From: Utricularia gibba
Lineage: Eukaryota > Streptophyta > Magnoliopsida > Lamiales > Lentibulariaceae
Reading direction: 5' to 3'
DNA: 53,024 bases
Assembly (NCBI GenBank): GCA_002189035.1
Contig: NEEC01000254.1
Span: 1 to 53,024 of the forward strand
The notes below the pieces were generated by a model. That model made no database searches. It was not told the DNA's origin and saw only the letters and a program-made list of their open reading frames with translations. Position 1 is the stretch's first letter, and the number at the start of each line of letters is the position of its first letter. Made by a program: the position numbers and the translations under genes. Shown piece after piece: positions 1-13,634 of this stretch.

Positions 1-3000
1 CCGAACGGTGTGCGAGGCCACCATGAGGCTGCGGGTAGGACACACCAGAGCTTGTTCAGAGATCGCATCGAAACCCATACTTCACGTCATCCAATAAAAC
101 GCAGATCTTTTGCAAGCGAAAATCACAATCGCGTCGATTCTCGTGTTCCGAGTCGCATCGTCGCGAACGTGGTGGCCAATTTGTGGCACATCTGAAGGCT
201 ATAAGGCGATAATTCGAGCTCTGATGCATCCTCGGACGAAGATGCTTTCAACACGGAAGCTGACCGGCACGGAAAGGGGTTCGAAACGGTATGCCGAGCG
301 CAGCGTGACTCATCACGGTTTTCAGGATATCACGAAATACCGAACGGTGTGCGAGGCCACCATGAGGCTGCGGGTAGGGACACACCCAGAGCTTGTTCAG
401 AGATCGCATCGAAAACCCATACTTCACGTCATCCAATAAAACGCAGATCTTTTGCAAGCCGAAATCACAATCGCGTCGATTCTCGTGTTCCGAAACTCAT
501 CGTCGCGAACGTGGTGGCCAATTTGTGGCACATCTGAAGGCTAATATAAGGCGATAATTCGAGCTCTGATGCATCCTCGGACGAAGATGCTTTCAACACG
601 GAAGCTGACCGGCACGGAAAGGGGTTCGAAACGGTATGCCGGGCGCAGCGTGACTCATCTTGATCTTCAAGATATCGACGAGATGCCGAACGGTGTGCGA
701 GGCCACCATGAGGCTGCGGGTAGGAACACACCTAGAGCTTGTTCAGAGATCGCTCGAAAACCCATACTTCACGTCACCCAATAAAACGCAGATGTTTTGC
801 AAGGCGAAAATCACAATCGCGTCGATTCTCGTGTTCCGAGTCGCATCGTCGCGAACGTGGTGGCCAATTTGTGGCACATCTGAAGGCTATATAAGGCGAT
901 AATTCGAGCTCTGATGCATCCTCGGACGAAGATGCTTTCAACACGGAAGCTGACCGGCACGGAAAGGGTTCGAAACGGTATGCCGGGCGCAGCGTGACTC
1001 ATCACGTTTTCAGGATATCGCCGAAATACCGAACGGTGTGCGAGGCCACCATGAGGCTGCGGGTAGGGACACACCCAGAGCTTGTTCAGAGATCGCTCGA
1101 AAACCCATACTTCACGTCATCCAATAAAACGCAGATCTTTTGCAAGCGAAAATCACAATCGCGTCGATTCTCGTGTTCCGAAACGCATCGTCGCGAACGT
1201 GGTGGCCAATTTGTGGCACATCTGAAGGCTAATATAAGGCGATAATTCGAGCTCTGATGCATCCTCGGACGAAGATGCTTTCAACACGGAAGCTGACCGG
1301 CACGGAAAGGGGTTCGAAACGGTATGCCGGGCGCAGCGTGACTCATCTTGATTTCAAGATATCGACGAGATGCCGAACGGTGTGCGAGGCCACCATGAGG
1401 CTGCGGGTAGGGACACACCCAGAGCTTGTTCAGAGATCGCCTCGAAAACCCATACTTCACGTCATCCAATAAAACGCAGATGTTTTGCAAGGCCGAAAAT
1501 CACAATCGCGTCGATTCTCGTGTTCCGAACGCATCGTCGCGAACGTGGTGGCCAATTTGTGGCACATCTGAAGGCTAATATAAGGCGATAATTCGAGCTC
1601 TGATGCATCCTCGGACGAAGATGCTTTCAACACGGAAGCTGACCGGCACGGAAGGGTTCGAAACGGTATGCCGGGCGCAGCGTGACTCATCTTGATCTTC
1701 AAGATATCGACGAGATGCCGAACGGTGTGCGAGGCCACCATGAGGCTGCGGGTAGGAACACACCTAGAGCTTGTTCAGAGATCGCTCGAAAACCCATACT
1801 TCACGTCACCCAATAAAACGCAGATGTTTTGCAAGGCGAAAATCACAATCGCGTCGATTCTCGTGTTCCGAGTCGCATCGTCGCGAACGTGGTGGCCAAT
1901 TTGTGGCACATCTGAAGGCTAATATAAGGCGATAATTCGAGCTCTGATGCATCCTCGGACGAAGATGCTTTCAACACGGAAGCTGACCGGCACGGAAAGG
2001 GGTTCGAAACGGTATGCCGAGCGCAGCGTGACTCATCACGGTTTTCAGGATATCGCCGAAATACCGAACGGTGTGCGAGGCCACCATGAGGCTGCGGGTA
2101 GGGACACACCCAGAGCTTGTTCAGAGATCGCTCGAAAACCCATACTTCACGTCATCCAATAAAACGCAGATCTTTTGCAAGCCGAAAATCACAATCGCGT
2201 CGATTCTCGTGTTCCGAAACTCATCGTCGCGAACGTGGTGGCCAATTTGTGGCACATCTGAAGGCTAATATAAGGCGATAATTCGAGCTCTGATGCATCC
2301 TCGGACGAAGATGCTTTCAACACGGAAGCTGACCGGCACGGAAAGGGTTCGAAACGGTATGCCGGCGCGCAGCGTGACTCATCGGATATCACGAGATACC
2401 GAACGGTGTGCGAGGCCACCATGAGGCTGCGGGTAGGAACACACCAGAGCTTGTTCAGAGATCGCTCGAAAACCCATACTTCACGTCACCCAATAAAACG
2501 CAGATGTTTTGCAAGCGAAAATCACAATCGCGTCGATTCTCGTGTTCCGAGTCATCGTCGCGAACGTGGTGGCCAATTTGTGGCACATCTGAAGGCTAAT
2601 ATAAGGCGATAATTCGAGCTCTGATGCATCCTCGGACGAAGATGCTTTCAACACGGAAGCTGACCGGCACGGAAAGGGGTTCGAAACGGTATGCCGGCGC
2701 AGCGTGACTCATCACGGTTTTCAGGATATCACGAAATACCGAACGGTGTGCGGCCACCATGAGGCTGCGGGTAGGGACACACCCAGAGCTTGTTCAGAGA
2801 TCGCATCGAAAACCCATACTTCACGTCATCCAATAAAACGCAGATCTTTTGCAAGCGAAAATCACAATCGCGTCGATTCTCGTGTTCCGAACTCATCGTC
2901 GCGAACGTGGTGGCCAATTTGTGGCACATCTGAAGGCTAATATAAGGCGATAATTCGAGCTCTGATGCATCCTCGGACGAAGATGCTTTCAACACGGAAG

Positions 3001-6000
3001 CTGACCGGCACGGAAAGGGGTTCGAAACGGTATGCCGAGCGCAGCGTGACTCATCACGGTTTTCAGGATATCGCCGAATACCGAACGGTGTGCGAGGCCA
3101 CCATGAGGCTGCGGGTAGGGACACCCAGAGCTTGTTCAGAGATCGCTCGAAAACCCATACTTCACGTCATCCAATAAAACGCAGATGTTTTGCAAGCCGA
3201 AAATCACAATCGCGTCGATTCTCGTGTTCCGAAACTCATCGTCGCGAACGTGGTGGCCAATTTGTGGCACATCTGAAGGCTAATATAAGGCGATAATTCG
3301 AGCTCTGATGCATCCTCGGACGAAGATGCTTTCAACACGGAAGCTGACCGGCACGGAAGGGGTTCGAAACGGTATGCCGGGCGCAGCGTGACTCATCTTG
3401 ATCTTCAAGATATCGACGAGATGCCGAACGGTGTGCGAGGCCACCATGAGGCTGCGGGTAGGACACCCAGAGCTTGTTCAGAGATCGCCTCGAAAACCCA
3501 TACTTCACGTCACCCAATAAAACGCAGATGTTTTGCAAGGCGAAAATCACAATCGCGTCGATTCTCGTGTTCCGAGTCGCATCGTCGCGAACGTGGTGGC
3601 CAATTTGTGGCACATCTGAAGGCTACTATAAGGCGATAATTCGAGCTCTGATGCATCCTCGGACGAAGATGCTTTCAACACGGAAGCTGACCGGCACGGA
3701 AAGGGGTTCGAAACGGTATGCCGGCGCAGCGTGACTCATCGTTTTCAGGATATCGCCGAAATACCGAACGGTGTGCGAGGCCACCATGAGGCTGCGGGTA
3801 GGGACACACCCAGAGCTTGTTCAGAGATCGCTCGAAAACCCATACTTCACGTCATCCAATAAAACGCAGATCTTTTGCAAGCGAAAATCACAATCGCGTC
3901 GATTCTCGTGTTCCGAAACTCATCGTCGCGAACGTGGTGGCCAATTTGTGGCACATCTGAAGGCTAATATAAGGCGATAATTCGAGCTCTGATGCATCCT
4001 CGGACGAAGATGCTTTCAACACGGAAGCTGACCGGCACGGAAAGGGGTTCGAAACGGGTATGCCGGCGCAGCGTGACTCATCACGGTTTTCAGGATATCG
4101 CCGAATGCCGAACGGTGTGCGAGGCCACCATGAGGCTGCGGTAGGACACACCAGAGCTTTGAGATCGCTCGAAAACCCATACTTCACGTCATCCAATAAA
4201 ACGCAGATCTTTTGCAAGCGAAAATCACAATCGCGTCGATTCTCGTGTTCCGAAACTCATCGTCGCGAACGTGGTGGCCAATTTGTGGCACATCTGAAGG
4301 CTAATATAAGGCGATAATTCGAGCTCTGATGCATCCTCGGACGAAGATGCTTTCAACACGGAAGCTGACCGGCACGGAAGGGGTTCGAAACGGTATGCCG
4401 GCGCAGCGTGACTCATCACTTCAGATATCCCGAATACCGAACGGTGTGCGAGGCCACCATGAGGCTGCGGGTAGGGACACACCCAGAGCTTGTTCAGAGA
4501 TCGCTCGAAAACCCATACTTCACGTCATCCAATAAAACGCAGATTTTGCAAGCGAAAATCACAATCGCGTCGATTCTCGTGTTCCGAACATCGTCGCGAA
4601 CGTGGTGGCCAATTTGTGGCACATCTGAAGGCTAATATAAGGCGATAATTCGAGCTCTGATGCATCCTCGGACGAAGATGCTTTCAACACGGAAGCTGAC
4701 CGGCACGGGAAGGGGTTCGAAACGGTATGCCGGCGCAGCGTGACTCATCACTTGATATTGACGAACGGTGTGCGAGGCCACCATGCGACACACCCAGAGC
4801 TTGTTCAGCCTCGAAAACCCATACTTCACGTCATCCAATAAAACGCAGATCTTTTGCAAAGCCGAAAATCACAATCGCGTCGATTCTCGTGTTCCGCATC
4901 GTCGCGAACGTGGTGGCCAATTTGTGGCACATCTGAAGGCTAATATAAGGCGATAATTCGAGCTCTGATGCATCCTCGGACGAAGATGCTTTCAACACGG
5001 AAGCTGACCGGCACGGAAAGGGGTTCGAAACGGTATGCCGGCGCAGCGGACTCATCACTTCATCGAGACCGAACGGTGTGCGAGGCCACCATGAGGCTGC
5101 GGGTAGGGACACACCAGAGCTTGTTCAGAGAGATCGCTCGAAAACCATACTTCACGTCATCCAATAAAACGCAGATGTTTTGCAAGCGAAATCAATCGCG
5201 TCGATTCTCGTGTTCCGAGTCATCGTCGCGAACGTGGTGGCCAATTTGTGGCACATCTGAAGGCTAATATAAGGCGATAATTCGAGCTCTGATGCATCCT
5301 CGGACGAAGATGCTTTCAACACGGAAGCTGACCGGCACGGAAAGGGGTTCGAAACGGTATGCCGAGCGCAGCGTGACTCATCACGGTTTTCAGGATATCG
5401 CCGAATACCGAACGGTGTGCGAGGCCACCATGAGGCTGCGGGTAGGGACACACCCAGAGCTTGTTCAGAGATCGCATCGAAAACCCATACTTCACGTCAT
5501 CCAATAAAACGCAGATCTTTTGCAAGCCGAAAATCACAATCGCGTCGATTCTCGTGTTCCGAAACTCATCGTCGCGAACGTGGTGGCCAATTTGTGGCAC
5601 ATCTGAAGGCTAATATAAGGCGATAATTCGAGCTCTGATGCATCCTCGGACGAAGATGCTTTCAACACGGAAGCTGACCGGCACGGAAGGGTTCGAAACG
5701 GTATGCCGGGCGCAGCGTGACTCATCTTGATCTTCAAGATATCGACGAGATGCCGAACGTGTGCGAGGCCACCATGAGGCTGCGGGTAGGACACACCAGA
5801 GCTTGTTCAGAGATCGCTCGAAAACCCATACTTCACGTCACCCAATAAAACGCAGATGTTTTGCAAGGCGAAAATCACAATCGCGTCGATTCTCGTGTTC
5901 CGAGTCGCATCGTCGCGAACGTGGTGGCCAATTTGTGGCACATCTGAAGGCTAATATAAGGCGATAATTCGAGCTCTGATGCATCCTCGGACGAAGATGC

Positions 6001-8715
6001 TTTCAACACGGAAGCTGACCGGCACGGAAAGGGGTTCGAAACGGTATGCCGGCGCAGCGTGACTCATCACGGTTTTCAGATATCGACGAAATACCGAACG
6101 GTGTGCGAGGCCACCATGAGGCTGCGGGTAGGACACACCCAGAGCTTGTTCAGAGATCCTCGAAAACCCATACTTCACGTCATCCAATAAAACGCAGATC
6201 TTTTGCAAGCCGAAAATCACAATCGCGTCGATTCTCGTGTTCCGAAACGCATCGTCGCGAACGTGGTGGCCAATTTGTGGCACATCTGAAGGCTAATATA
6301 AGGCGATAATTCGAGCTCTGATGCATCCTCGGACGAAGATGCTTTCAACACGGAAGCTGACCGGCACGGAAAGGGGTTCGAAACGGTATGCCGAGCGCAG
6401 CGTGACTCATCACGGTTTCAGGATATCGCCGAAATACCGAACGGTGTGCGAGGCCACCATGAGGCTGCGGGTAGGGACACACCCAGAGCTTGTTCAGAGA
6501 TCGCTCGAAAACCCATACTTCACGTCATCCAATAAAACGCAGATTTTGCAAGCCGAAAATCACAATCGCGTCGATTCTCGTGTTCCGAAACTCATCGTCG
6601 CGAACGTGGTGGCCAATTTGTGGCACATCTGAAGGCTAATATAAGGCGATAATTCGAGCTCTGATGCATCCTCGGACGAAGATGCTTTCAACACGGAAGC
6701 TGACCGGCACGGAAGGGGTTCGAAACGGTATGCCGGGCGCAGCGTGACTCATCTTGATCTTCAAGATATCGACGAGATGCCGAACGGTGTGCGAGGCCAC
6801 CATGAGGCTGCGGGTAGGAACACACCTAGAGCTTGTTCAGAGATCGCCTCGAAAACCCATACTTCACGTCACCCAATAAAACGCAGATGTTTTGCAAGGC
6901 GAAAATCACAATCGCGTCGATTCTCGTGTTCCGAGTCGCATCGTCGCGAACGTGGTGGCCAATTTGTGGCACATCTGAAGGCTATATAAGGCGATAATTC
7001 GAGCTCTGATGCATCCTCGGACGAAGATGCTTTCAACGGAAGCTGACCGGCACGGAAAGGGTTCGAAACGGTATGCCGGCGCAGCGTGACTCATCACGGT
7101 TTTCAGGATATCGCCGAAATACCGAACGGTGTGCGAGGCCACCATGAGGCTGCGGGTAGGGACACCCAGAGCTTGTTCAGAGATCGCTCGAAAACCCATA
7201 CTTCACGTCATCCAATAAAACGCAGATCTTTTGCAAGCCGAAAATCACAATCGCGTCGATTCTCGTGTTCCGAACTCATCGTCGCGAACGTGGTGGCCAA
7301 TTTGTGGCACATCTGAAGGCTAATATAAGGCGATAATTCGAGCTCTGATGCATCCTCGGACGAAGATGCTTTCAACACGGAAGCTGACCGGCACGGAAAG
7401 GGGTTCGAAACGGTATGCCGGCGCAGCGTGACTCATCATGATCTTCAAGATATCGACGAGATGCCGAACGGTGTGCGAGGCCACCATGAGGCTGCGGGTA
7501 GGGAACACACCCAGAGCTTGTTCAGAGATCGCCTCGAAAACCCATACTTCACGTCACCCAATAAAACGCAGATGTTTTGCAAGCGAAAATCACAATCGCG
7601 TCGATTCTCGTGTTCCGAGTCGCATCGTCGCGAACGTGGTGGCCAATTTGTGGCACATCTGAAGGCTAATATAAGGCGATAATTCGAGCTCTGATGCATC
7701 CTCGGACGAAGATGCTTTCAACACGGAAGCTGACCGGCACGGAAAGGGGTTCGAAACGGTATGCCGGCGCAGCGTGACTCATCACGGTTTTCAGGATATC
7801 CGAAATACCGAACGGTGTGCGAGGCCACCATGAGGCTGCGGGTAGGACACACCCAGAGCTTGTTCAGAGATCGCATCGAAAACCCATACTTCACGTCATC
7901 CAATAAAACGCAGATCTTTTGCAAGCCGAAAATCACAATCGCGTCGATTCTCGTGTTCCGAAACTCATCGTCGCGAACGTGGTGGCCAATTTGTGCACAT
8001 CTGAAGGCTAATATAAGGCGATAATTCGAGCTCTGATGCATCCTCGGACGAAGATGCTTTCAACACGGAAGCTGACCGGCACGGAAAGGGGTTCGAAACG
8101 GTATGCCGGAGCGCAGCGTGACTCATCACGGTTTTCAGGATATCACGAAATACCGAACGGTGTGCGAGGCCACCATGAGGCTGCGGGTAGGACACACCCT
8201 TGTTCAGAGATCGCTCGAAAACCCATACTTCACGTCATCCAATAAAACGCAGATCTTTTGCAAGCCGAAAATCACAATCGCGTCGATTCTCGTGTTCCGA
8301 ACTCATCGTCGCGAACGTGGTGGCCAATTTGTGGCACATCTGAAGGCTAATATAAGGCGATAATTCGAGCTCTGATGCATCCTCGGACGAAGATGCTTTC
8401 AACACGGAAGCTGACCGGCACGGAAAGGGGTTCGAAACGGTATGCCGGCGCAGCGTGACTCATCACGTTTTCAGGATATCGACGAATACCGAACGGTGTG
8501 CGAGGCCACCATGAGGCTGCGGGTAGGACACACCCAGAGCTTGTTCAGAGATCGCTCGAAAACCCATACTTCACGTCATCCAATAAAACGCAGATGTTTT
8601 GCAAGCCGAAAATCACAATCGCGTCGATTCTCGTGTTCCGAACGCATCGTCGCGAACGTGGTGGCCAATTTGTGGCACATCTGAAGGCTAATATAAGGCG
8701 ATAATTCGAGCTCTG
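1..8715 (+). repeat. Left zone: mixed A and B monomers
   Basis: Anchor starts are 224, 569, 914, 1257, 1603, 1947, 2293, 2624, 2965, 3308, 3651, 3992, 4329, 4660, 4968, 5292, 5638, 5979, 6321, 6664, 7009, 7348, 7694, 8036 and 8375. Bases 1-223 are the tail of a unit cut by the window edge. Clear A units include 224, 1947, 2624, 2965, 5292, 6321, 7009 and 7694. Clear B units include 569, 1603, 3308, 5638, 6664 and 7348. Partial A-B alternation is visible (224-1256, 5292-8035) but is interrupted by mixed units. Many units miss one base at a diagnostic site, for example gatcgctcg near 749 and caagcgaaaa near 1143. No gene is seen here. Confidence 0.93.
4329..5291 (+). repeat. Short, degraded monomers
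   Basis: Units at 4329, 4660 and 4968 are 331, 308 and 324 bases long. Losses fall mainly in the 90-117 region and the 150-190 region. In the 4660 unit the segment from gactcat to the gaacggtgtg block is compressed, and the ggctgcgggtaggga block is missing after the ccaccatg block. In the 4968 unit the 91-117 segment is reduced to a few bases. The invariant right half is intact. These may be real deletions or poor consensus. Confidence 0.8.
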
Positions 8716-11700
8716 ATGCATCCTCGGACGAAGATGCTTTCAACACGGAAGCTGACCGGCACGGAAAGGGGTTCGAAACGGTATGCCGAGCGCAGCGTGA
8801 CTCATCACGGTTTTCAGGATATCCCGAAATACCGAACGGTGTGCGAGGCCACCATGAGGCTGCGGGTAGGGACACACCCAGAGCTTGTTCAGAGATCGCA
8901 TCGAAAACCCATACTTCACGTCATCCAATAAAACGCAGATCTTTTGCAAGCCGAAAATCACAATCGCGTCGATTCTCGTGTTCCGAAACTCATCGTCGCG
9001 AACGTGGTGGCCAATTTGTGGCACATCTGAAGGCTAATATAAGGCGATAATTCGAGCTCTGATGCATCCTCGGACGAAGATGCTTTCAACACGGAAGCTG
9101 ACCGGCACGGAAAGGGGTTCGAAACGGTATGCCGGGCGCAGCGTGACTCATCTTGATCTTCAAGATATCGACGAGATGCCGAACGGTGTGCGAGGCCACC
9201 ATGAGGCTGCGGGTAGGAACACACCTAGAGCTTGTTCAGAGATCGCCTCGAAAACCCATACTTCACGTCACCCAATAAAACGCAGATGTTTTGCAAGGCG
9301 AAAATCACAATCGCGTCGATTCTCGTGTTCCGAGTCGCATCGTCGCGAACGTGGTGGCCAATTTGTGGCACATCTGAAGGCTAATATAAGGCGATAATTC
9401 GAGCTCTGATGCATCCTCGGACGAAGATGCTTTCAACACGGAAGCTGACCGGCACGGAAAGGGGTTCGAAACGGTATGCCGAGCGCAGCGTGACTCACAT
9501 TTTCAGGATATCGCCGAAATACCGAACGGTGTGCGAGGCCACCATGAGGCTGCGGGTAGGACACACCCAGAGCTTGTTCAGAGATCGCATCGAAAACCCA
9601 TACTTCACGTCATCCAATAAAACGCAGATCTTTTGCAAGCCGAAAATCACAATCGCGTCGATTCTCGTGTTCCGAAACTCATCGTCGCGAACGTGGTGGC
9701 CAATTTGTGGCACATCTGAAGGCTAATATAAGGCGATAATTCGAGCTCTGATGCATCCTCGGACGAAGATGCTTTCAACACGGAAGCTGACCGGCACGGA
9801 AAGGGGTTCGAAACGGTATGCCGGGCGCAGCGTGACTCATCATGATCTTCAAGATATCGACGAGATGCCGAACGGTGTGCGAGGCCACCATGAGGCTGCG
9901 GGTAGGGACACACCCAGAGCTTGTTCAGAGATCGCCTCGAAAACCCATACTTCACGTCACCCAATAAAACGCAGATGTTTTGCAAGGCGAAAATCACAAT
10001 CGCGTCGATTCTCGTGTTCCGAGTCGCATCGTCGCGAACGTGGTGGCCAATTTGTGGCACATCTGAAGGCTATATAAGGCGATAATTCGAGCTCTGATGC
10101 ATCCTCGGACGAAGATGCTTTCAACACGGAAGCTGACCGGCACGGAAAGGGGTTCGAAACGGTATGCCGAGCGCAGCGTGACTCATCACTTTTCAGGATA
10201 TCGCCGAATACCGAACGGTGTGCGAGGCCACCATGAGGCTGCGGGTAGGGACACACCCAGAGCTTGTTCAGAGATCGCATCGAAAACCCATACTTCACGT
10301 CATCCAATAAAACGCAGATCTTTTGCAAGCCGAAAATCACAATCGCGTCGATTCTCGTGTTCCGAACTCATCGTCGCGAACGTGGTGGCCAATTTGTGGC
10401 ACATCTGAAGGCTAATATAAGGCGATAATTCGAGCTCTGATGCATCCTCGGACGAAGATGCTTTCAACACGGAAGCTGACCGGCACGGAAAGGGGTTCGA
10501 AACGGTATGCCGGGCGCAGCGTGACTCATCATGATCTTCAAGATATCGACGAGATGCCGAACGGTGTGCGAGGCCACCATGAGGCTGCGGGTAGGGACAC
10601 ACCCAGAGCTTGTTCAGAGATCGCCTCGAAAACCCATACTTCACGTCACCCAATAAAACGCAGATGTTTTGCAAGGCGAAAATCACAATCGCGTCGATTC
10701 TCGTGTTCCGAGTCGCATCGTCGCGAACGTGGTGGCCAATTTGTGGCACATCTGAAGGCTAATATAAGGCGATAATTCGAGCTCTGATGCATCCTCGGAC
10801 GAAGATGCTTTCAACACGGAAGCTGACCGGCACGGAAAGGGGTTCGAAACGGTATGCCGAGCGCAGCGTGACTCATCACGGTTTTCAGATATCGCCGAAA
10901 CCGAACGGTGTGCGAGGCCACCATGAGGCTGCGGGTAGGGACACACCCAGAGCTTGTTCAGAGATCGCTCGAAAACCCATACTTCACGTCATCCAATAAA
11001 ACGCAGATCTTTTGCAAGCCGAAAATCACAATCGCGTCGATTCTCGTGTTCCGAAACTCATCGTCGCGAACGTGGTGGCCAATTTGTGGCACATCTGAAG
11101 GCTAATATAAGGCGATAATTCGAGCTCTGATGCATCCTCGGACGATGCTTTCAACACGGAAGCTGACCGGCACGGAAGGGGTTCGAAACGGTATGCCGGC
11201 GCAGCGTGACTCATCATGATTTCAAGATATCGACGAGATGCCGAACGGTGTGCGAGGCCACCATGAGGCTGCGGGTAGGACACACCAGAGCTTGTTCAGA
11301 GATCGCCTCGAAAACCCATACTTCACGTCACCCAATAAAACGCAGATGTTTTGCAAGGCGAAAATCACAATCGCGTCGATTCTCGTGTTCCGAGTCGCAT
11401 CGTCGCGAACGTGGTGGCCAATTTGTGGCACATCTGAAGCTAATATAAGGCGATAATTCGAGCTCTGATGCATCCTCGGACGAAGATGCTTTCAACACGG
11501 AAGCTGACCGGCACGGAAAGGGGTTCGAAACGGTATGCCGAGCGCAGCGTGACTCATCACGGTTTTCAGGATATCGCCGAAATACCGAACGGTGTGCGAG
11601 GCCACCATGAGGCTGCGGGTAGGGACACACCCAGAGCTTGTTCAGAGATCGCATCGAAAACCCATACTTCACGTCATCCAATAAAACGATCTTTTGCAAG

Positions 11701-12846
11701 CCGAAAATCACAATCGCGTCGATTCTCGTGTTCCGAAACTCATCGTCGCGAACGTGGTGGCCAATTTGTGGCACATCTGAAGGCTAATATAAGGCGATAA
11801 TTCGAGCTCTGATGCATCCTCGGACGAAGATGCTTTCAACACGGAAGCTGACCGGCACGGAAAGGGGTTCGAAACGGTATGCCGGGCGCAGCGTGACTCA
11901 TCTTGATCTTCAAGATATCGACGAGATGCCGAACGGTGTGCGAGGCCACCATGAGGCTGCGGGTAGGAACACACCTAGAGCTTGTTCAGAGATCGCCTCG
12001 AAAACCCATACTTCACGTCACCCAATAAAACGCAGATGTTTTGCAAGGCGAAAATCACAATCGCGTCGATTCTCGTGTTCCGAGTCGCATCGTCGCGAAC
12101 GTGGTGGCCAATTTGTGGCACATCTGAAGGCTAATATAAGGCGATAATTCGAGCTGATGCATCCTCGGACGAAGATGCTTTCAACACGGAAGCTGACCGG
12201 CACGGAAAGGGGTTCGAAACGGTATGCCGGGCGCAGCGTGACTCATCACGGTTTTCAGGATATCGCCGAAATACCGAACGGTGTGCGAGGCCACCATGAG
12301 GCTGCGGGTAGGGACACACCCAGAGCTTGTTCAGAGATCCCTCGAAAACCCATACTTCACGTCATCCAATAAAACGCAGATCTTTTGCAAGCCGAAAATC
12401 ACAATCGCGTCGATTCTCGTGTTCCGAAACTCATCGTCGCGAACGTGGTGGCCAATTTGTGGCACATCTGAAGGCTAATAAGGCGATAATTCGAGCTCTG
12501 ATGCATCCTCGGACGAAGATGCTTTCAACACGGAAGCTGACCGGCACGGAAAGGGGTTCGAAACGGTATGCCGGCGCAGCGTGACTCATCATGATCTTCA
12601 GATATCGACGAGATGCCGAACGGTGTGCGAGGCCACCATGAGGCTGCGGGTAGGGACACACCCCAGAGCTTGTTCAGAGATCGCCTCGAAAACCCATACT
12701 TCACGTCACCCAATAAAACGCAGATGTTTTGCAAGGCGAAAATCACAATCGCGTCGATTCTCGTGTTCCGAGTCGCATCGTCGCGAACGTGGTGGCCAAT
12801 TTGTGGCACATCTGAAGGCTAATATAAGGCGATAATTCGAGCTCTG
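8716..12846 (+). repeat. Dimeric A-B higher-order repeat block, six dimers
   Basis: Twelve consecutive units alternate strictly by their 91-117 segment and largely by their other diagnostic sites: A at 8716, 9409, 10097, 10787, 11468 and 12157; B at 9062, 9751, 10440, 11130, 11812 and 12501. Dimer lengths are 693, 688, 690, 681, 689 and 690 bases. The B units at 9751 and 10440 share a private combination (catcatgatcttc at the start of the block, with A states at 157 and 165), so those two dimers look like a recent duplication of each other. The 9062 and 11812 units are the plain B form. This is the cleanest part of the window. Confidence 0.9.
9062..9408 (+). repeat. Reference subfamily B monomer (347 bp)
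   Basis: This is a complete B unit. It differs from A at 18 positions: 74G, cttgatcttcaag at 91-103, 110A, 114G, 117G, 157A, 165T, 186C, 210C, 227G, 237G and gtcg at 273-276. The segment at 91-103 is a short inverted repeat (CTTGA and TCAAG around TCT) that A lacks. The B copy at 11812 is identical to this one along its length except for a two-base loss (ct) in the terminal gagctctg. B has the same full length as A, so the two subfamilies differ by substitutions, not by indels. Confidence 0.95.
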
Positions 12847-13492
12847 ATGCATCCTCGGACGAAGATGCTTTCAACACGGAAGCTGACCGGCACGGAAAGG
12901 GGTTCGAAACGGTATGCCGAGCGCAGCGTGACTCATCACGGTTTCAGGATATCGCCGAAATACCGAACGGTGTGCGAGGCCACCATGAGGCTGCGGGTAG
13001 GGACACACCCAGAGCTTGTTCAGAGATCGCTCGAAAACCCATACTTCACGTCATCCAATAAAACGCAGATCTTTTGCAAGCCGAAAATCACAATCGCGTC
13101 GATTCTCGTGTTCCGAAACTCATCGTCGCGACGTGGTGGCCAATTTGTGGCACATCTGAAGGCTAATATAAGGCGATAATTCGAGCTCTGATGCATCCTC
13201 GGACGAAGATGCTTTCAACACGGAAGCTGACCGGCACGGAAAGGGGTTCGAAACGGTATGCGGCGCAGCGTGACTCATCACGGTTTTCAGGATATCGCCG
13301 AAATACCGAACGGTGTGCGAGGCCACCATGAGGCTGCGGGTAGGGACACACCCAGAGCTTGTTCAGAGATCGCATCGAAAACCCATACTTCACGTCACCC
13401 AATAAAACGATGTTTTTTGCAAGGCGAAAATCACAATCGCGTCGATTCTCGTGTTCCGAGTCGCATCGTCCGCGAACGTGGTGGCCAATTTG

Positions 13493-13634
13493 TGGCACAT
13501 CTGAAGGCTAATATAAGGCGATAATTCGAGCTCTGATGCATCCTCGGACGAAGATGCTTTCAACACGGAAGCTGACCGGCACGGAAAGGGGTTCGAAACG
13601 GTATGCCGAGCGCAGCGTGACTCATCACGGTTTT
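13493..13634 (+). promoter_or_regulatory. Possible RNA polymerase III A-box/B-box pair (weak)
   Basis: TGGCACATCTG at 13493-13503 fits the loose A-box pattern TRGYNNANNNG. GTTCGAAAC at 13591-13599 fits the B-box pattern GWTCRANNC. A run of four t follows at 13631-13634 and could terminate transcription. The pair recurs in nearly every monomer because both words lie in invariant parts. The t run is specific to subfamily A. The box spacing, 98 bases start to start, is longer than in most tRNA genes, and both patterns are loose enough to arise by chance in 347 bases. No tRNA fold is visible. Confidence 0.15.

Noticed and set aside
13591-13599. tRNA gene or tRNA-derived SINE, suggested by GTTCGAAAC
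   Set aside because: No cloverleaf pairing, acceptor stem or anticodon arm is visible around the B-box-like word, and there is no A-rich tail or target duplication. Only the box match is kept, as a weak finding.
13591-13610. CENP-B box around ttcgaaacggtatgccg and, on the reverse strand, around cttcgtccgagg
   Set aside because: The core NTTCGNNNNANNCGGGN is not met. The forward site has G where A is needed and its CGGG lies four bases too far right. The reverse site has TTCG and the A but no CGGG.
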